This document shows, in pieces, positions 13,440 to 26,255 of a stretch of DNA of 64,000 bases. A program made the translations under genes and the position numbers. The notes under the pieces are model-generated. The model made no database searches and had not been told where the DNA came from. It saw nothing but the letters and a program-made list of their open reading frames with translations. Positions within the stretch are counted from its first letter, which is position 1, and each line of letters opens with the position of its first letter. The DNA comes from Hymenolepis diminuta (taxonomy: Eukaryota; Platyhelminthes; Cestoda; Cyclophyllidea; Hymenolepididae), in assembly GCA_900708905.1 (NCBI GenBank), contig CAADRB010000003.1, positions 24,756 through 88,755 of the forward strand, written 5' to 3'.

Positions 13440-13630
13440 CAGCTAGCAAATTACAACAACCAATCCGTAGCTGTTTAAGTAAGTGCTAACCACAGATTGT
13501 GAAGCAGAACACCAGGGTCGAGTAGACCAAAGATGTATTCGAGGAAACAACAATACGTAACAGCGAGAGAGAGCGAGAGAGAGAGAGCGTGTGTGTCTCG
13601 TGCCAAAACCGTGTATATATATAGAGCAGG
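13440..13630 (-). repeat. LTR-like repeat fragment (minus orientation)
   Basis: On the plus strand this reads CAGCTAGCAAATTACAACAA, then TAGCTGTTTAAGTAAGTGCT, then a 'gaccaaagatgtattcgagg' segment and a GA-rich tract. The same succession occurs at 14340-14520 and at 15150-15262. The fragment shares roughly the 3' half of the repeat as read on the minus strand. No primer-binding site follows its end, and a 141-codon minus-strand frame crossing it has no family resemblance. Confidence 0.6.
13562..13600 (+). repeat. GA/GT simple repeat
   Basis: Short (GA)n and (GT)n runs within the LTR fragment. They correspond to the CT-rich part of the LTR when read on the minus strand. Confidence 0.7.
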
Positions 13631-14311
13631 ACGCGTAGTTATCCGCAGGACGAGTAGTAATCCGCGGGACGGATTGAACTAAGCTCACTAAGCGAAATCC
13701 CTTTCGATCGATGAAGATAGTTTTGCTGAGGAATAGGGATAATATAGAAATAGATCCCGATGAGAAGGGTTCATCCTTCACCTTGCTCCGCCGTGGAATT
13801 ACAAAACTCTGAAGATCCCTCAAAATCACCCGCCAAACTGTTACACAGACGCTACAGACGATCTCCAAAAATATTCAAAACGGTCTAAGATATGGGTAAA
13901 TAACCTTCGCTGGAGGGAATATTAAATAAGAACTATTCTTTTTATTCAAAAAATAGTTAATTATCCTTATTGTTTACATTTTGTTAAAGTGTGGTAAGAT
14001 TATTAGTTTTGCTTTGCGGAATTTTGATTAAATTGCTGCAATTCGTATAATTCTGTGCTGTAATTGAGTTCGGGAGATCTACAACAATTACGTAAGTAAA
14101 TTAGATTGTTAAAAATTCAAACGCACAACTCAACTTCAAAAATTCGGTTTGTTATTCATTTTTATTGAAATAATGGAGATGTCTATTTGAACCTTATTAA
14201 TATACCGAAAGTGCACCAAATCAGAAATAAACACGAAATAAAGCTGCTCTGATGGTTTCAAATAACTGAAGAAACAATTTTTTTAATCAGGACGATTTAA
14301 TCATTTTCTTT

Positions 14312-14705
14312 TTGTCGGTGGAGTTTGATAAGAACTAACGGTTTGCAGCTAACAAATAACAACAGCAATAACTGTCACCAGTTCGTAGCTGTTTGAGTAA
14401 GAGCCAACAACACTTGTGAAGCAGGAGACCAAGAATTGATTTGACCAAAAATGTATTCAAGGAAGCTACAACAAAGATTGAAACGAGTGAGAGAGATAGA
14501 GGGGAGCGTGCTGAGGAAGAAAGGAGATGAGTAGGAAGTGTAGGAACTGGTAACCGACAGGCGTGCGTTGTTATTGCGTGGACAACAAAGATAGCTTTAA
14601 ATGAGTCACTTGGGTAAGGACGCGTGAGAACATAACCGCAGTATGCTTTTAGATGAAGCGAGGCGGTTGTAGAAAAGAAGCAAAATCGAGGGGCGTATTT
14701 GGACA
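14312..14705 (-). mobile_element. LTR-like repeat, probable 3' LTR of a deleted Ty3/Gypsy-type element
   Basis: Read on the minus strand this begins TGTCCAAATACGCCCC, immediately after the gag fragment, and runs about 394 bases to AACTCCACCGAC. Its last ~150 bases match the repeat at 15119-15262, which precedes a primer-binding site. The central part, with the motif 'ACGCGTCCT...CCCAAGTGACTCAT', is shared with repeats at 20.2, 35.0, 38.5 and 53.3 kb. An open frame of 123 codons runs along this strand but has no known domain. The exact ends are uncertain because no target-site duplication could be identified. Confidence 0.6.
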
Positions 14706-15099
14706 TGGCTTCCAGTAGTCTGTATCGAAAGATTCTCCGGGTGCGAACAGTTTCATGGTGTTAAACACTTCAGAAGACCTCAATTCTTCAACGCACTCCT
14801 GTTGAAGTAACTTCTCTACTCGCTCGGCTGCAGATGGTTGGATATGTTGTAAGATAGCAGTTTTAAGGTCATCATAGGGATTTGGGAAAGCTTTTGAATG
14901 ATATTTGCGAACTGAACAATGAGGGATGATGGAATGGTTTCGATAAGGACATGGAATTGGTCAGTATGTTATTACGCTCTAAATGGGATTCTAAGACCAT
15001 AAATACATCACGTAGATTTGCTGGATTGACCTGACTCATCTGAGGGGAAGGGGTATAGGTTTCCTCAGACATCGTTTTCTTCTTATCCAGAATGGTCAT
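14706..15099 (-). pseudogene. Frameshifted gag fragment of a Ty3/Gypsy-type LTR retroelement
   Basis: On the minus strand an ATG at 15099 opens a frame (MTILDKKKTM...) that continues to a segment around LRDVFMVLESHLERNN. The similarity then shifts frame to a segment including VLIETIPSSLIVQFAN, and shifts again to PYDDLKTAILQHIQPSAAER and VEKLLQQE. The order (leader, a 'W/F...E..F' type helix, a 'lp..v...d.i..p...pYd.LK..il' block, then 'r..kLl') is the usual layout of retrotransposon Gag N-terminal regions, notably in flatworm Gypsy elements. The fragment stops abruptly at the LTR-like repeat, so the rest of gag and all of pol are missing. Two frame shifts and the deletion make it non-functional. 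Assignment to Gypsy rather than BEL is an inference helped by the primer-binding site. Confidence 0.6.
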
Positions 15100-15102
15100 G
15101 TC

Positions 15103-15118
15103 CTTTACAGGCTCACCA
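15103..15118 (-). other. Primer-binding site, tRNA-Trp type
   Basis: Minus-strand TGGTGAGCCTGTAAAG lies directly between the end of the LTR-like repeat and the gag start. It resembles the tRNA-Trp complement TGGTGACCCCGACGTG used by CsRn1-clade Gypsy elements, with several mismatches. Confidence 0.5.
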
Positions 15119-15262
15119 ATTTGTTGGAGTTGGGGTAAGAACGAACGGCTTGCAGCCAACGAATAACGACAGCAATAACAGTCACCAATTCGTAGCTGTT
15201 TGAGTAAGAGCTGACAACAATTGAGTTGAGTAGACCAAAAATGTATTCAAGAAAACCGAAAC
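15119..15262 (-). mobile_element. Truncated 5' LTR of the deleted element
   Basis: This stretch matches the 3' end of the LTR-like repeat at 14312-14460, including AGCTGTTTGAGTAAGAGC and ACCAAAAATGTATTCAAG, in the same orientation. Similarity ends near 15262, so the 5' part of this LTR is gone. Together with the primer site, gag fragment and the second repeat it defines an element of about 950 bases. Confidence 0.6.
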
Positions 15263-18200
15263 GAGTATTGATTCAAGTGACCCCTTCATTATCATTGATC
15301 AGTTGGTCTTTTGTCGTCTTGCAAGTCTTTACATTGCCTCAAAATTTCTTTTTCCACTCATTGGCTTAAATAATTGACCAAGTTGTTATTTTCAAACTGA
15401 AGTCAATAAAACTACAAACTCATTAATAAATAACAGTTGGGACTTTATTACCCTCACAATGGTTCAAAATGCTAACAACTGCTCATTCCAATTTTCAAAA
15501 TAAATATATCTAGCTGAGTGAAGTTAAGACTAGGGCAATATATAAAATCAATAATAATAGTAAAGAGTGAAAAAAATTAGATTATATTGAGTGAATAGTT
15601 TAAGAATAGAAGCAAGGTCAAGTGCTCTTTAAAAGTACAAATCAGTAGAGAATTGTCCCATGAAAGTAAAATAGTACATTGAAATCGCTTTGCATTCACC
15701 CTCATCAAGAGTTTTTATGCTTATTTGAAATAGATTGATAATGCTGAAGATCACAGATAGTATCAATCGTTTCTCATAATAACATTCGGTAATTTCATTT
15801 CAGACATTGATGCGATTAAAGGTCAACCGTTTGATGACACTTTCCTAGAAGGATCTTACGTGTCAAAGACCACAAATGCAACCTTGAAATAGATTATTTT
15901 CAAGCGGATTTTTCCCTTGAGTTTCTAGACGGTTTTGATTTTTGCATTAGAACTTTATGCGTACCATTGAGGGGTGGTAATACATACACTGCATTTTGAA
16001 ATAGTAACTATACCTCGGTTAAATGATATCCAGTTTTTCTAACTTTAAAGAATTTTTAGTGTTAGATAAAAAAATAGATATTTAAATCTTTTTGAAGTTA
16101 GAAATTGCATATATTACCACTTGAATTTTTTAAGAAATAACTTTGACCTCGCTAATGAATGCAATTAATTTAGAAGGTCGTATTAATCGATGAGTCTACT
16201 GAAATAAAAAGCTAAGTAGCAATAATGAATTCTACATTTGCCATGCAACAATGAAAGATATCAAAATTTCTATATGGCTGCAGTTGTCAGTATTACATGC
16301 GGTTCCTTTCAAACTTCATTCTCACATATGTATGAGAGGGTTTAGTTGGAACTGATTACAATCCAAAATGTTAAATGAATGTCATTCTCATAATTGAAAG
16401 TTCAGACTTTTTCTGGGCTCATCTGGTTCCATTTTTTGACCCCGAAAGAAAGCCTAAAAGTAGATTCCCAATTTTTAAATGAGGTGCTTTTCTCATCTTC
16501 TAAGTGGCACTGTTGACTGTAGGCATAAACTAACATGATTTTTCCATTCAGGATAAAAGTGGATTTCATAATCTAACAGTGCAATGCATACTGGGTTTCA
16601 AATTAAGGTATGTTCATCGTATAACTTCATACGATGTTGCTATGCAGAGTTTGTAAGAATTTTATTTTATCTCTACTTACGACTATACGAAGTGGCGTAT
16701 TGGTAAAGAGGCTGAAGTTAGGATAAATGGCAAATGTTACAGTAAAAGTTCACCAAACCTGGATTGAACAGGCCAGAAAATGTCGAAATTGAATTTCTCG
16801 AATGGGTTCAATTAACTTAATAGCAAAAGTATTCGTTATTAATGGCCGAGTTCCCTTTTATCTACCGCTACTTAATTGATAGAAAATCAACTACCTAGTC
16901 GTAAAGAGCAAAATATGTCATTATTTTACTCGTTTTGTGGTTTATATTTAAAAGGAGAGAAATGAGCGGTATATACTTTAAAAGAGAGAATGTTACGTTA
17001 GATGAAGGACATTCAAGAACATCTGGGAAAAAAATTAGAGTTTGTAAGATTGGTTTGTCGCCTCAAATTTGCGTATGTTTAGAATGACCTCTTTTGTTAA
17101 CACAATTAAAAGTGCAGACGAAAGATAAAACAGTCGGTGAGGTTTTTATCTAAAGTAATGCTGTTCACTATAGTGGCATTAACAAATGTTTAATTTTGGA
17201 AAGTATAAAAATTCAATAATGCTCGAAAAATATTTATTATTAAATAGTATTTGAATACACATAATAACAAAACTCTATTGCTTGGATGGAGAAGTTTCAA
17301 ATAGGCGCCATGATGTTAAAATTCTTTAGCAAATAAGCTATTGGCTAAATCCTAGTTCTCCTCTTAGAAGTCCAACTAGCTGCAGGCAAGTAAATCTACC
17401 CTTGAGCAGGGTCCTTCTTGCAGAAGTTGCTCAAAATTAATTTCTTTACGCTGAAGAAGTGAAGCAAAAGTAGAAACATTGAGTTCACTACAAAATTTAG
17501 CAAGGATGAGTCTAGTTGTGTGAGAAACGCGTCCAAGATTGCCCGTTACGTATTAAGAATCTTCCAGTGCGCGAGATCTAATCATTACATTATTTGGAAT
17601 AAAAAAGAACAATAAGTTTACTTTTCTTTCATAAGCATTATGATTTACTCTGCCACATTCAATTTCACTAAAACTAAATTTTCATGATTGTGGATAATTT
17701 TGCAGAATTTCGGAAATTGTTGACCAATTTATGCGTCTGAATAGTCGGTCACTCCACTTAGTGGCTTGTTTAGATATCTTTGAGGATAATCCAGGCATAT
17801 CCATTACACCAGGGCTTACGGGATTTCATTCAAGGGACAATTCACATGTCTAATGATAATTAATCACATTATTCTTTAAAATGTCACTCCGTAGACAGTT
17901 AGAACTAATGCTTATTCATTTTAATTCTAAGTCATTCTAGTTTTATTTCTGAAGCTTATTGCTTGCCCTCTTTCCTCTAATAATCCCCCTCCTGAGTAGA
18001 CCTAAAAGTAAAACAAAGACATTATATATCATAAGTGTTATAAATACAAATGACTATGCAGGTTATAAAAAAGAAGTGGAATTCAAAACGTGAGTCAGGA
18101 TAGTTTGGAGTCATCTAATATAAAATATTAAAATTCACATTAAAGATTATATTACCTTATTGCAATAGGGACATTTGTTTCTTGTGCCCTTTAAAACACA

Positions 18201-20185
18201 TTCATATTAATGGATTTTTAATTATGAGATTCAAGTTGATGCCGAAGTGGAATCGATTTGTAAACTTGCTTCCAATGAAATATCGGTTTTATAGGTGCAA
18301 CTATAAATTACATTGTCACCTAACATCAGCGAAAACAATAATTATAAACAAATATGAGACAAATTATTCTTTCTCAAGGGCCGAACGAATTGGATTTTTA
18401 AAGACCGTTGTCACCTGCTTCATGAACCGTTGGAGTCTTAGAATGTTGTTTGAAAAAATTAGTAACTAAAACTTGACCGTGGACATCAAAAGAGCTCTAA
18501 TTGCAATTTTGTTACATCGGTTTGAAATTTACAGGTGGTTTGATAATTTGAGAGTGTTTTATCTCGTTGGGGCCAACATTTGAGGTTAATTTGACAAACA
18601 AGGGACAGGATGTGGAACTTTTCTTTCATTACGACTTTATTATTTTTGAATTCATCTGAGTGTTCAATAAAGCATCCACCCAACTTTGCCAAGAATATAA
18701 AATGTGGCACCTGTGTCATTCTCATTCGCATAATCGAAAAGCTGTGAAGATACAGCTGAAGGCAGAACATTAGTTTTGTATCTCATTGTTGATTATTGGA
18801 AGATTTTGAAGGCCGTCTAACCTGAGTATAAGTTCGTCAAAGCCGAGAAAAAATCGAAATATGGAAGTAGCATTTTCAAATAAATTTCATGCAATTTATA
18901 CGTAGAAATAACATTACATGATGGATTGTATTATATTATCAATCAATTACATTCTCCATTAAGATAAATTCAGAACGTGCTTACGCGGATTATCATTTAA
19001 TAACATTGGTCACATGATTCCAGCTTTTGTTTTATTATCTATAAAATGTATCGACTGTCACATGTATGCTACTTAAATTGTCAAGCTATCGCAAAGTAAG
19101 TACTATCAATTTCATATGATTGGTTAAATACAGTGGATATGTGGGATAGTTTACTTTGTCACAAAAATGCAAATATACAATCATTACATTAAGTGGGCGC
19201 AATAAAACTCTCTAGAAACGGAAAATTGAGTAACTTCTTGGCAGTTCTTAATTAATTTGATGATATCTTGACTGAAGGGAGAAAAATGTAACGGATTATT
19301 GATCATATATTTAATAAAGGAAATCGCTATTCATCTCTGGAATCTGCAAATGTGAATTCACTCAGCAAGCAGGAATTAATTCTACTCTTTGCTCAATACA
19401 ACGAGATGACTTCACACATTAAATAATGATAAATAAACGAAGTGTGCAATAATTTTAGAAAAAAGGTCAAATTAAATTTCATGAATTAAGCCAGTTGCAT
19501 TTGACGAAAATCTAAAACTCAAATCTTTAAAATTATGAATAAAATCGTCGAGTTTTGAAACATAAAGGATAAAAGTGAAAGTCCTAAGAGTGATAAGTAG
19601 TCACACAGTGGTCAAGCTTTGCAGTTAACCTAAATAAGGGCAAAATGCGCTTGAGGGCATGAGGACTAAAGCTGAACGTGATTGACCCCATCTAAGGTCA
19701 ATCTATGAACTAAAATACAGATTTGTGATGAAAATATATAAGTTGAAGTAGAAATGTCAAGCCAAAACAGATTCAAGTACAGATTAGCGGAAATGCCAGA
19801 AGAAATATATGTACTTTAACTTTGATTGAGCTTCCTAAAACGTTCTTTAGTCCTTCTTCAATCAGTAGTCTGACATGCCTTAATGCATATATGAAGGCGT
19901 GTGAATACCAGCTCAATCTTATTATTATTTCGCCTTATTATTATTTTTGAATCAGCTCAAAGGAACATCCACCAGTGAAATTTGATAAATTAAAAGTTTT
20001 AGGTGGTTTTAATCACAGTTTACACCAGCAAAATACTGAACTTCAAGAAGTATATAATTAAACTTTAACTTCCGCTGCATTTGGTGACTGCTTTAAAGGA
20101 TGACTCTCTATGTACTTTCCGAAATTACTCTTTATTCGAATTCTATATAAAGTACTTCGGGTTTTCGACCTCGAAGCCGAAGTGA
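15263..20185. other. Spacer without recognisable genes
   Basis: I see no coding similarity, RNA gene or element here. Reading frames do not exceed about 95 codons, and the longest (18182-18469 plus, 18486-18770 minus) have no domain or splice-site support. Confidence 0.6.
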
Positions 20186-20520
20186 TGTCTTTATGCCCCT
20201 ATGGCTTTAAAACCCCATCTGCTATGTCTAGACACATTTTATTTATTCCGTCCAATTTCATTAAAAGTGCACGACACTCACTCTCAAGTGCGTCCTTGAC
20301 CGAGTGATTCATATAAACTATCCCTATTTTTCCACACATGATACACACGCAGACACGCTTGTCATTCACCAACTCCTGCGCTTCCCTCACATCTCCTCTG
20401 TTCCTTGTATTTCTCTTACTCGCTTTGATCCCCATTGTGGTCTCTTCAATACATTTTGGCCTAATCTGCTCCTGGTGTTCTACTTGTTGGGAATTATTTT
20501 CGTTGACTCCAACATTTTAG
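20186..20520 (+). mobile_element. Solo LTR-like repeat
   Basis: The repeat starts TGTCTTTATGCCCCTATGG and contains CATCTGCTATGTCTAGACAC, AAAAGTGCACGACACTCACT and ACACGCAGACACGCTTGTC. The first of these is almost the same as CATCTGTCATGTCTAGACAA in the repeat starting at 34962, and the order of blocks agrees throughout. Open frames of 60-91 codons on both strands fall inside it and are not genes. No primer-binding site or coding sequence follows, so it is best read as a solo or orphan LTR. Confidence 0.6.
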
Positions 20521-23500
20521 TTATTCTAACTCCTACAATATCGTTTTATGGCAATTTCCAAATTGTTCTTTCAAAGTAAACATTAACTTATCAAACGGAC
20601 GCAATACAACAAAAGATATTCAGTCTTACTAAAATTTTAATAAACTTTAAATTAAAGTCGCCTTATAATGCAACTTCAAAGTATGCGCAGAAGTTATTGT
20701 ACCCATCTGTGTCCATTATACATATCCAGCACATTGAATAACCATCCACACTTGCTAATTCTAAATAATACGAGGTAAAATTCCATTTTCAGAAATTTGC
20801 TCTTGGGAGTTTAATCTTTATATGGAATATCGTTCTACCTCTATGAATAATTCAGTCGGGTAGCTTCAGTTTCTGAGTGTGTATTCAGTGATCTCAGATG
20901 TAGGATCTCTATAAAATCAGCTTCACATGTTGTATATTTCTACATTCAAAATAAAAATTATTACCCAAAAAATGTAACAGTTTGGGTAATCAATAAATTA
21001 GAAATAATTATTATCCCTCCCTTTTACCATAGTGCCTGCGAACGATGTTGACAAATACTGTTGACACTTTATGAGTGCTGTACGCACAATTTCACTTTAA
21101 AATAATAATTTATTCTTTCTTCTCTTTACGTTACTCAATTAAAAGTGTGTAATTTCAAAAAATAGACCAATTTGATCAATTTTGAAACAATTCCCAATTT
21201 TACGGATTTATATGTTTGTTTAAATTAATTGGTGGTAAAGCTTGCTAAATGAATAAATACTACATTCTAGATCATAACCCATTCGAAGACTCAAGAAAAA
21301 TGAAATGTCTCATCACTGATACGGATTTTTCGGCATTATAAATCCTCTAAGCTAGTTTTATCTTTACCATTATTGCAAAATCACGCCTGACCTTATGAAA
21401 CAAAATCTGGAGAGGCATCATTAATCAATCCTTTATTCTTGTTCAATTGAAAAGCACATATTCGCTGCAAGTAAAATAAAATCCCAGAAAAGATCTCAGA
21501 ATGCAATAAAATATAAATTTTTTCTCTCGAAAACTAAAAATCCATTTTGCGCTGAAAGCTGAGCTCTAACCGAAGGCTCTCAACGTTTCAAACACTGTCA
21601 TTTTTACGCAAATCTCTAACTTCCTGAATCTCATTCTCTGAACTCTCTCGTTCCTCTGTGATATAATTATTCAGCTATTTCAATTTCAATGAAAAAGATT
21701 TATAAGAGATAGTTGATTTGCATATGAATTTCGATGCTAAAAGTTTGAATTAAACAGTATCCACGGCCTCTTTATTGTCAAATATTAATTAACATATTTA
21801 AACAAAGTTTAATCAAATTTAATCTTTCCTGGAAAAAGAAACAGAAGGTTGCTATTGACAGATTTATTAGTTTGACTTAAATTTTAAATGCTTTTATTCA
21901 GGCAAAAATTTGAGTACCAAATTGCAGGTTCACTAAAGTTCAAAAGAGATGATTTATGAGTAAAAAAAGAGTTGATATTTTGTTTTTTTCTCAAAACACT
22001 TTATGAATTCACAGATTTAGTTATGTAATGTCAGATAAATTTTTACCGATATGCAACTAACCGCGATTTTCGTTCACCCTCAGACTGTCAGGGTCAACAA
22101 TCTTTCAACGACCAACTGGAATAGCCTGGAATATTCAAACCTGGAATATGCTTCAATTGCTCCGCTTATTGATAAAAATAATTAAAGTATGCTAATTTGC
22201 GAAACAGAGGCATAAATGTGATTCAAAATAAATTTTGGGAAAGAGTGGTGAGTTTTCACAACTGATTATAACAAATGCGAGGGCACTTAATTTCAAATTT
22301 GAATATGCCTGACGTCCTCTTAAGTCGAAATATTACAAATTTATATTAACGGCATATATGAAATAAGCAGTGATTACGAGTTTCAGAAAGTCCTATTTCT
22401 GGATAGCTCAGCTGCAATTGAGTGCATTTTTCTCTCAGTAAACACAGATCAGTATATTTTTAAATTGAAGACGAGAAGAGAACTCCCGGTTGATTCCTCG
22501 ATAATTCCACAGAACAAATTTTGCAACTCATACAATAGAGTAATAGTGGCATTCGGATACATTTAGAGAGTATTTTACTGCAAAGTATCAAGTATAACGT
22601 TTTATTCAGCGCAGACCGAGGTAATAACCAAGAAGCTTGTTAAAAGCAACAATCCCTACCAACATTCCAGAGTTTTTTCAACTTTTCCATCCTGTTGCCT
22701 CCAACTACTACATACATCCTTTTCAGAGAACATCACATGTTAAAGATAATGTTTCTTCCGACTAGTCGGTTATTTTTAGACAACTTAACCGATAATTTTA
22801 TCGGTGCTCATTTAATTGTAGCAATGTTTATTTTTATAAATTGCCAATAACTTCCATTTAAGGCGTTAATTTATTTGAGACCGGAGCGTTTATAGAAAAA
22901 TTGCCCGGCACTTCAATTTTCTCTAAAAATTAAGCTTTCCGAAAGCTCACAAATATTTCTTCAGTTTTGGAACTTGTTGTCCTTTATATTAAAATGGATA
23001 AGAGTACTCTTTTCCTTTTGAATAATTTACATTTATTTTTATTAAGTTGCCCGACTCTCTTTTCATTGAAGCAACACTAAACATCACAAAATCGATTTTA
23101 AAAATACACATTTTTGATTGGTGGAGGAAGGAAAACAGTAAAATTAACTGTTAAAAGTTAAAAAGGATCAAATGACATTAATGTTAAATATGAAAGCTGT
23201 TAATTAATATGCTTCAATAAAAAATCAGAAATATCTCGTTGTATGGAAGTGGACTTTCAAAATTTAATCAAGAGTTATAATTGAAAGATGGGGGTTCTTG
23301 AGATGAATTAATTTGAAAATAAGAGTTTTATTGGCGTTTTTAGAAATCCCAAGGCTTCCATAAGTTCTATCATGCATCGTTGATAGTGCATTCAAGGGTG
23401 GATTGGACTTCAATCGACAGCAATGTTGGACGAATTACCGTTCTTTGATTGATTAAATTAATAAAACTGTGCTCCTGGAGTCCTTGCATTTCAACCTTAT

Positions 23501-24974
23501 CCCGGAATTTTCAACAAGGTCTGGGTCAAATGCAGCAGTAGTGCTACTACAACACCGGCCAGTCTCTACATTTAACATTCTTTTCTTGACGTCAGATTAA
23601 AAATGAACGGTTTGTAAATTTTGACTTGCGTGGTATTTACAATTCTTCAGGTAAATGCATGTGTTGAGTTTCATATTCAGAGAATGATATCCCTTCAAAA
23701 CAAGTACATTTTGTCTCAAATGAGTATATATATTTTCTAAGAATTTATGCCAATTTTAAATAACTAGAATTTTCCTTCCAAAATGAGGGGCCAGTCAAAT
23801 AGGATTCTATTTTACAGGAAACTACAGATCCCAAAGGCCTTGAGAATAATACTTTGTGCTTCAGGGAAATACTATATCGTGCAGAATGCACATTATACTT
23901 TCATGCGTGCAAAAATTACATTATTTCTATTAAATAATTTTGAAATTCGACATTTGCCTTAATTTTTACAAATTTTTTAGTAATTTTATTCCACCTGTTC
24001 AAATAAGAAAACTGGAGTAATTTTCACTAGAATTGTGGAACATTGAAGTTTGCTGCAATTAAGAAGGACTTATTTAAACAAAATAAAAATAATCGGATAT
24101 AAAATGTTAATGATTTTGTCAAGACACTGTAATTATATATGTAAATTTATTTATTTAAAGAGTCTAAACATTTCTCATTTGTATCACTATGACACATAAT
24201 GTGTTTGATATGTAAGTGTGATGTGTTCAAGCAGATATCTTTCACCCAAGTAAGCAATAATCTGATTTGATTCATTAGAGCGTAATTTGATTGGTCGAGA
24301 GTAAAACATGACCTTCAACACCCAAACAGAGCGGTTTTGCCACTGAGTGCCGGTGAAACAGCCTTTCAACAAGTTTTGCATATTGAATAAAAACAGAATG
24401 GGGAGTTAGCTGAATATAAATATCAAAATATAATTTATAATGGGGTTTCGATTCATTAATTGGCTTTGTCCGCACCTTTAATCGGTGCCTATTAGCGCGG
24501 TAGATTGTTTTAAATATCTCAAGGCAATTGCATGAAGAGTAATAAGTCATATTTCCTTAAAGCTTTCCGAAAAAAGCACAGTATTTATCTAGGCAGAATT
24601 GAAAATAAAACAATTCCTTTCGTTGTAAGAAAGTAAATTTTTGTGAAATGAGTCTACAATTATATATTTGAAATTTTAGACAGAAAAGTGATAGAGAAAT
24701 GATTAGTATCCTCGCTTTTCAACAATTAAACAGATAGTATTATTTGAGGGACACAATATTTGAAGTAAGGGGAGTCATCTATGAGTCATTTAATATTAAA
24801 GAGCATTGTGGCACTCAGACGGGAAAAGCTCTAATACTCGTCGGAACATTGCTATTGTGAAAGTATCAAAACATCCGTCATTCATGCAATGTATACTTGA
24901 CGCAAAATAAGATTATGTGCTACTAGCTGAAGCCGGATAAAAAGTTTTAAAAGCTTAATTTTGCATAAAAATTA
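20521..24974. other. Spacer without recognisable genes
   Basis: AT-rich sequence with no coding similarity. Nothing stands out beyond ordinary A/T runs. Confidence 0.6.
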
Positions 24975-25006
24975 TCAGGTTGTAGCAGAAGTTCTGTCCA
25001 ATTATT
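24975..25006 (+). repeat. 5' terminal inverted repeat of mariner A
   Basis: It pairs with 26256-26287, sharing GGTTGTA, AGTT and TCCAAT blocks at matching positions. A TA immediately precedes it. Confidence 0.85.
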
Positions 25007-25146
25007 GAGCTGTGTGTCAAGGGCACGATTACTTCAATTTGCCTTGTTAATGTTACATGCTTATCTATGGTAATTAAAAAATTATTTTTTCTTCTTCAAA
25101 CAGATTGTGTGATAATTATCGTTACTGATAACATTTTCTGGCCCTA

Positions 25147-26215
25147 ATGTACACTCCAAATGAAGAGCATATCAGGCATATTTTACTGTTTGAATTTAAT
25201 CAAGGAAATACGGCAAGCTCAGCAGCAAAAACACTCAAACACAATTATGGAAATGGTGTTGTGAATGAAAAGACCTGCAGAAGGTAGTTTTCACCTTCAC
25301 GTTTCAAAAGGGTTGACTTCTGCCTGAAATACGGGCGACGAACCGAGAGTAGGATGCTCAACAACTTAATTACGAGAAATTGCAAGTTGCCATTGATGAG
25401 AATCAAATCTGCGCTAATAGAAAACTGAGCAAAACCTTTCACATAAGCCACCATATGATCATATATAGACTAAAAATAAAAGATTTGGCTGGGGGAGTCT
25501 CAAAAACTGGGAAACGGGCTGTCCTCCCCACACGATTTGCCAGAAATTAACAAGCAACGGTGTTTGACCTTTTGTGTCTCACGGCGTTCTCGTGAACTTG
25601 AGGCTTCATTTTTAGACAGCGGCAAAATCATAACTGACAGAGACGAGTAGTGGTGGATCATTTACGACAATTTTAAACGCAAAAGACAGTCAAGACTATG
25701 GTTCAAAGCCAATTCCACTTCCAAACAGAGAAGTAGACAGCATCCGAACAAAATGCCTTTCTGTTTATGGTGGGATTTGAAGGGACTTGTTTATTATGAA
25801 CTAGTGGATGACAATGAAACAATAACATCTGAAGTTTACTGTCAGCAGCTAACTCGTTCCAAAGCTATTAACCGCAGGAAAAAATGGTCTTCTTTGATGA
25901 ATGGAAAATGAGTGATTGTGCACCATGACAATGTCAGACAATGCCACACTTCAAGAGCAATCAAATATCTTGTTGAGTAATTTGATTGGAAAGTCATGCG
26001 TCACCCACCATGTTCCTCCCATCTTGCAGCAGACATTTCTCATCTTTTCAGGAGCCCAAAGAGCCATTTAATGGGACAAAAGAAGAGGTCGAATGAGGAA
26101 GCTGGTTCCCTTTTTTGAGTTCAAACTGGCAAAATTCTATGAGGAAGGAATGAGAAAGTTTGTGGCAAGATGGAAAGATGTAATTAATAGAAATGGTGTC
26201 TATGTTGAACTCTAA
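25147..26215 (+). pseudogene. Mariner transposase pseudogene (copy A)
   Basis: The frame opens with ATG at 25147. The first 45 residues form the mariner N-terminal helix-turn-helix: EEHIRHILLFEFNQGNTASS, later NEKTCRR followed by a TAG at 25285 where mariners have Trp. After frame shifts the catalytic core resumes: FLDSGKIIT, then DE-stop-WWIIYDN (the TGDEKW block), WWDLKGLVYYEL, YCQQL, VHHDNVR and HPPCSSHLAADISHLFRS (the HPPYSPDLAPSDYHLF block). The C-terminal segment FYEEGMRKFVARWKDVINRN ends at TAA 26213-26215. Premature stops include positions after 'DE', after 'MNGK' and after 'YLVE'. The third catalytic Asp is displaced by one residue. The protein would have cut and pasted the element; it cannot be made now. 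Family assignment is firm, subfamily (mauritiana-like) is an inference. Confidence 0.9.
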
Positions 26216-26255
26216 ATAAATATATTTTTGACAAAATTTTCACTTTAATCGAAAT

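Noticed and set aside
13443..13868. 141-codon minus-strand frame
   Set aside because: It runs across an LTR-like repeat fragment and its simple repeat; the peptide has no family resemblance.
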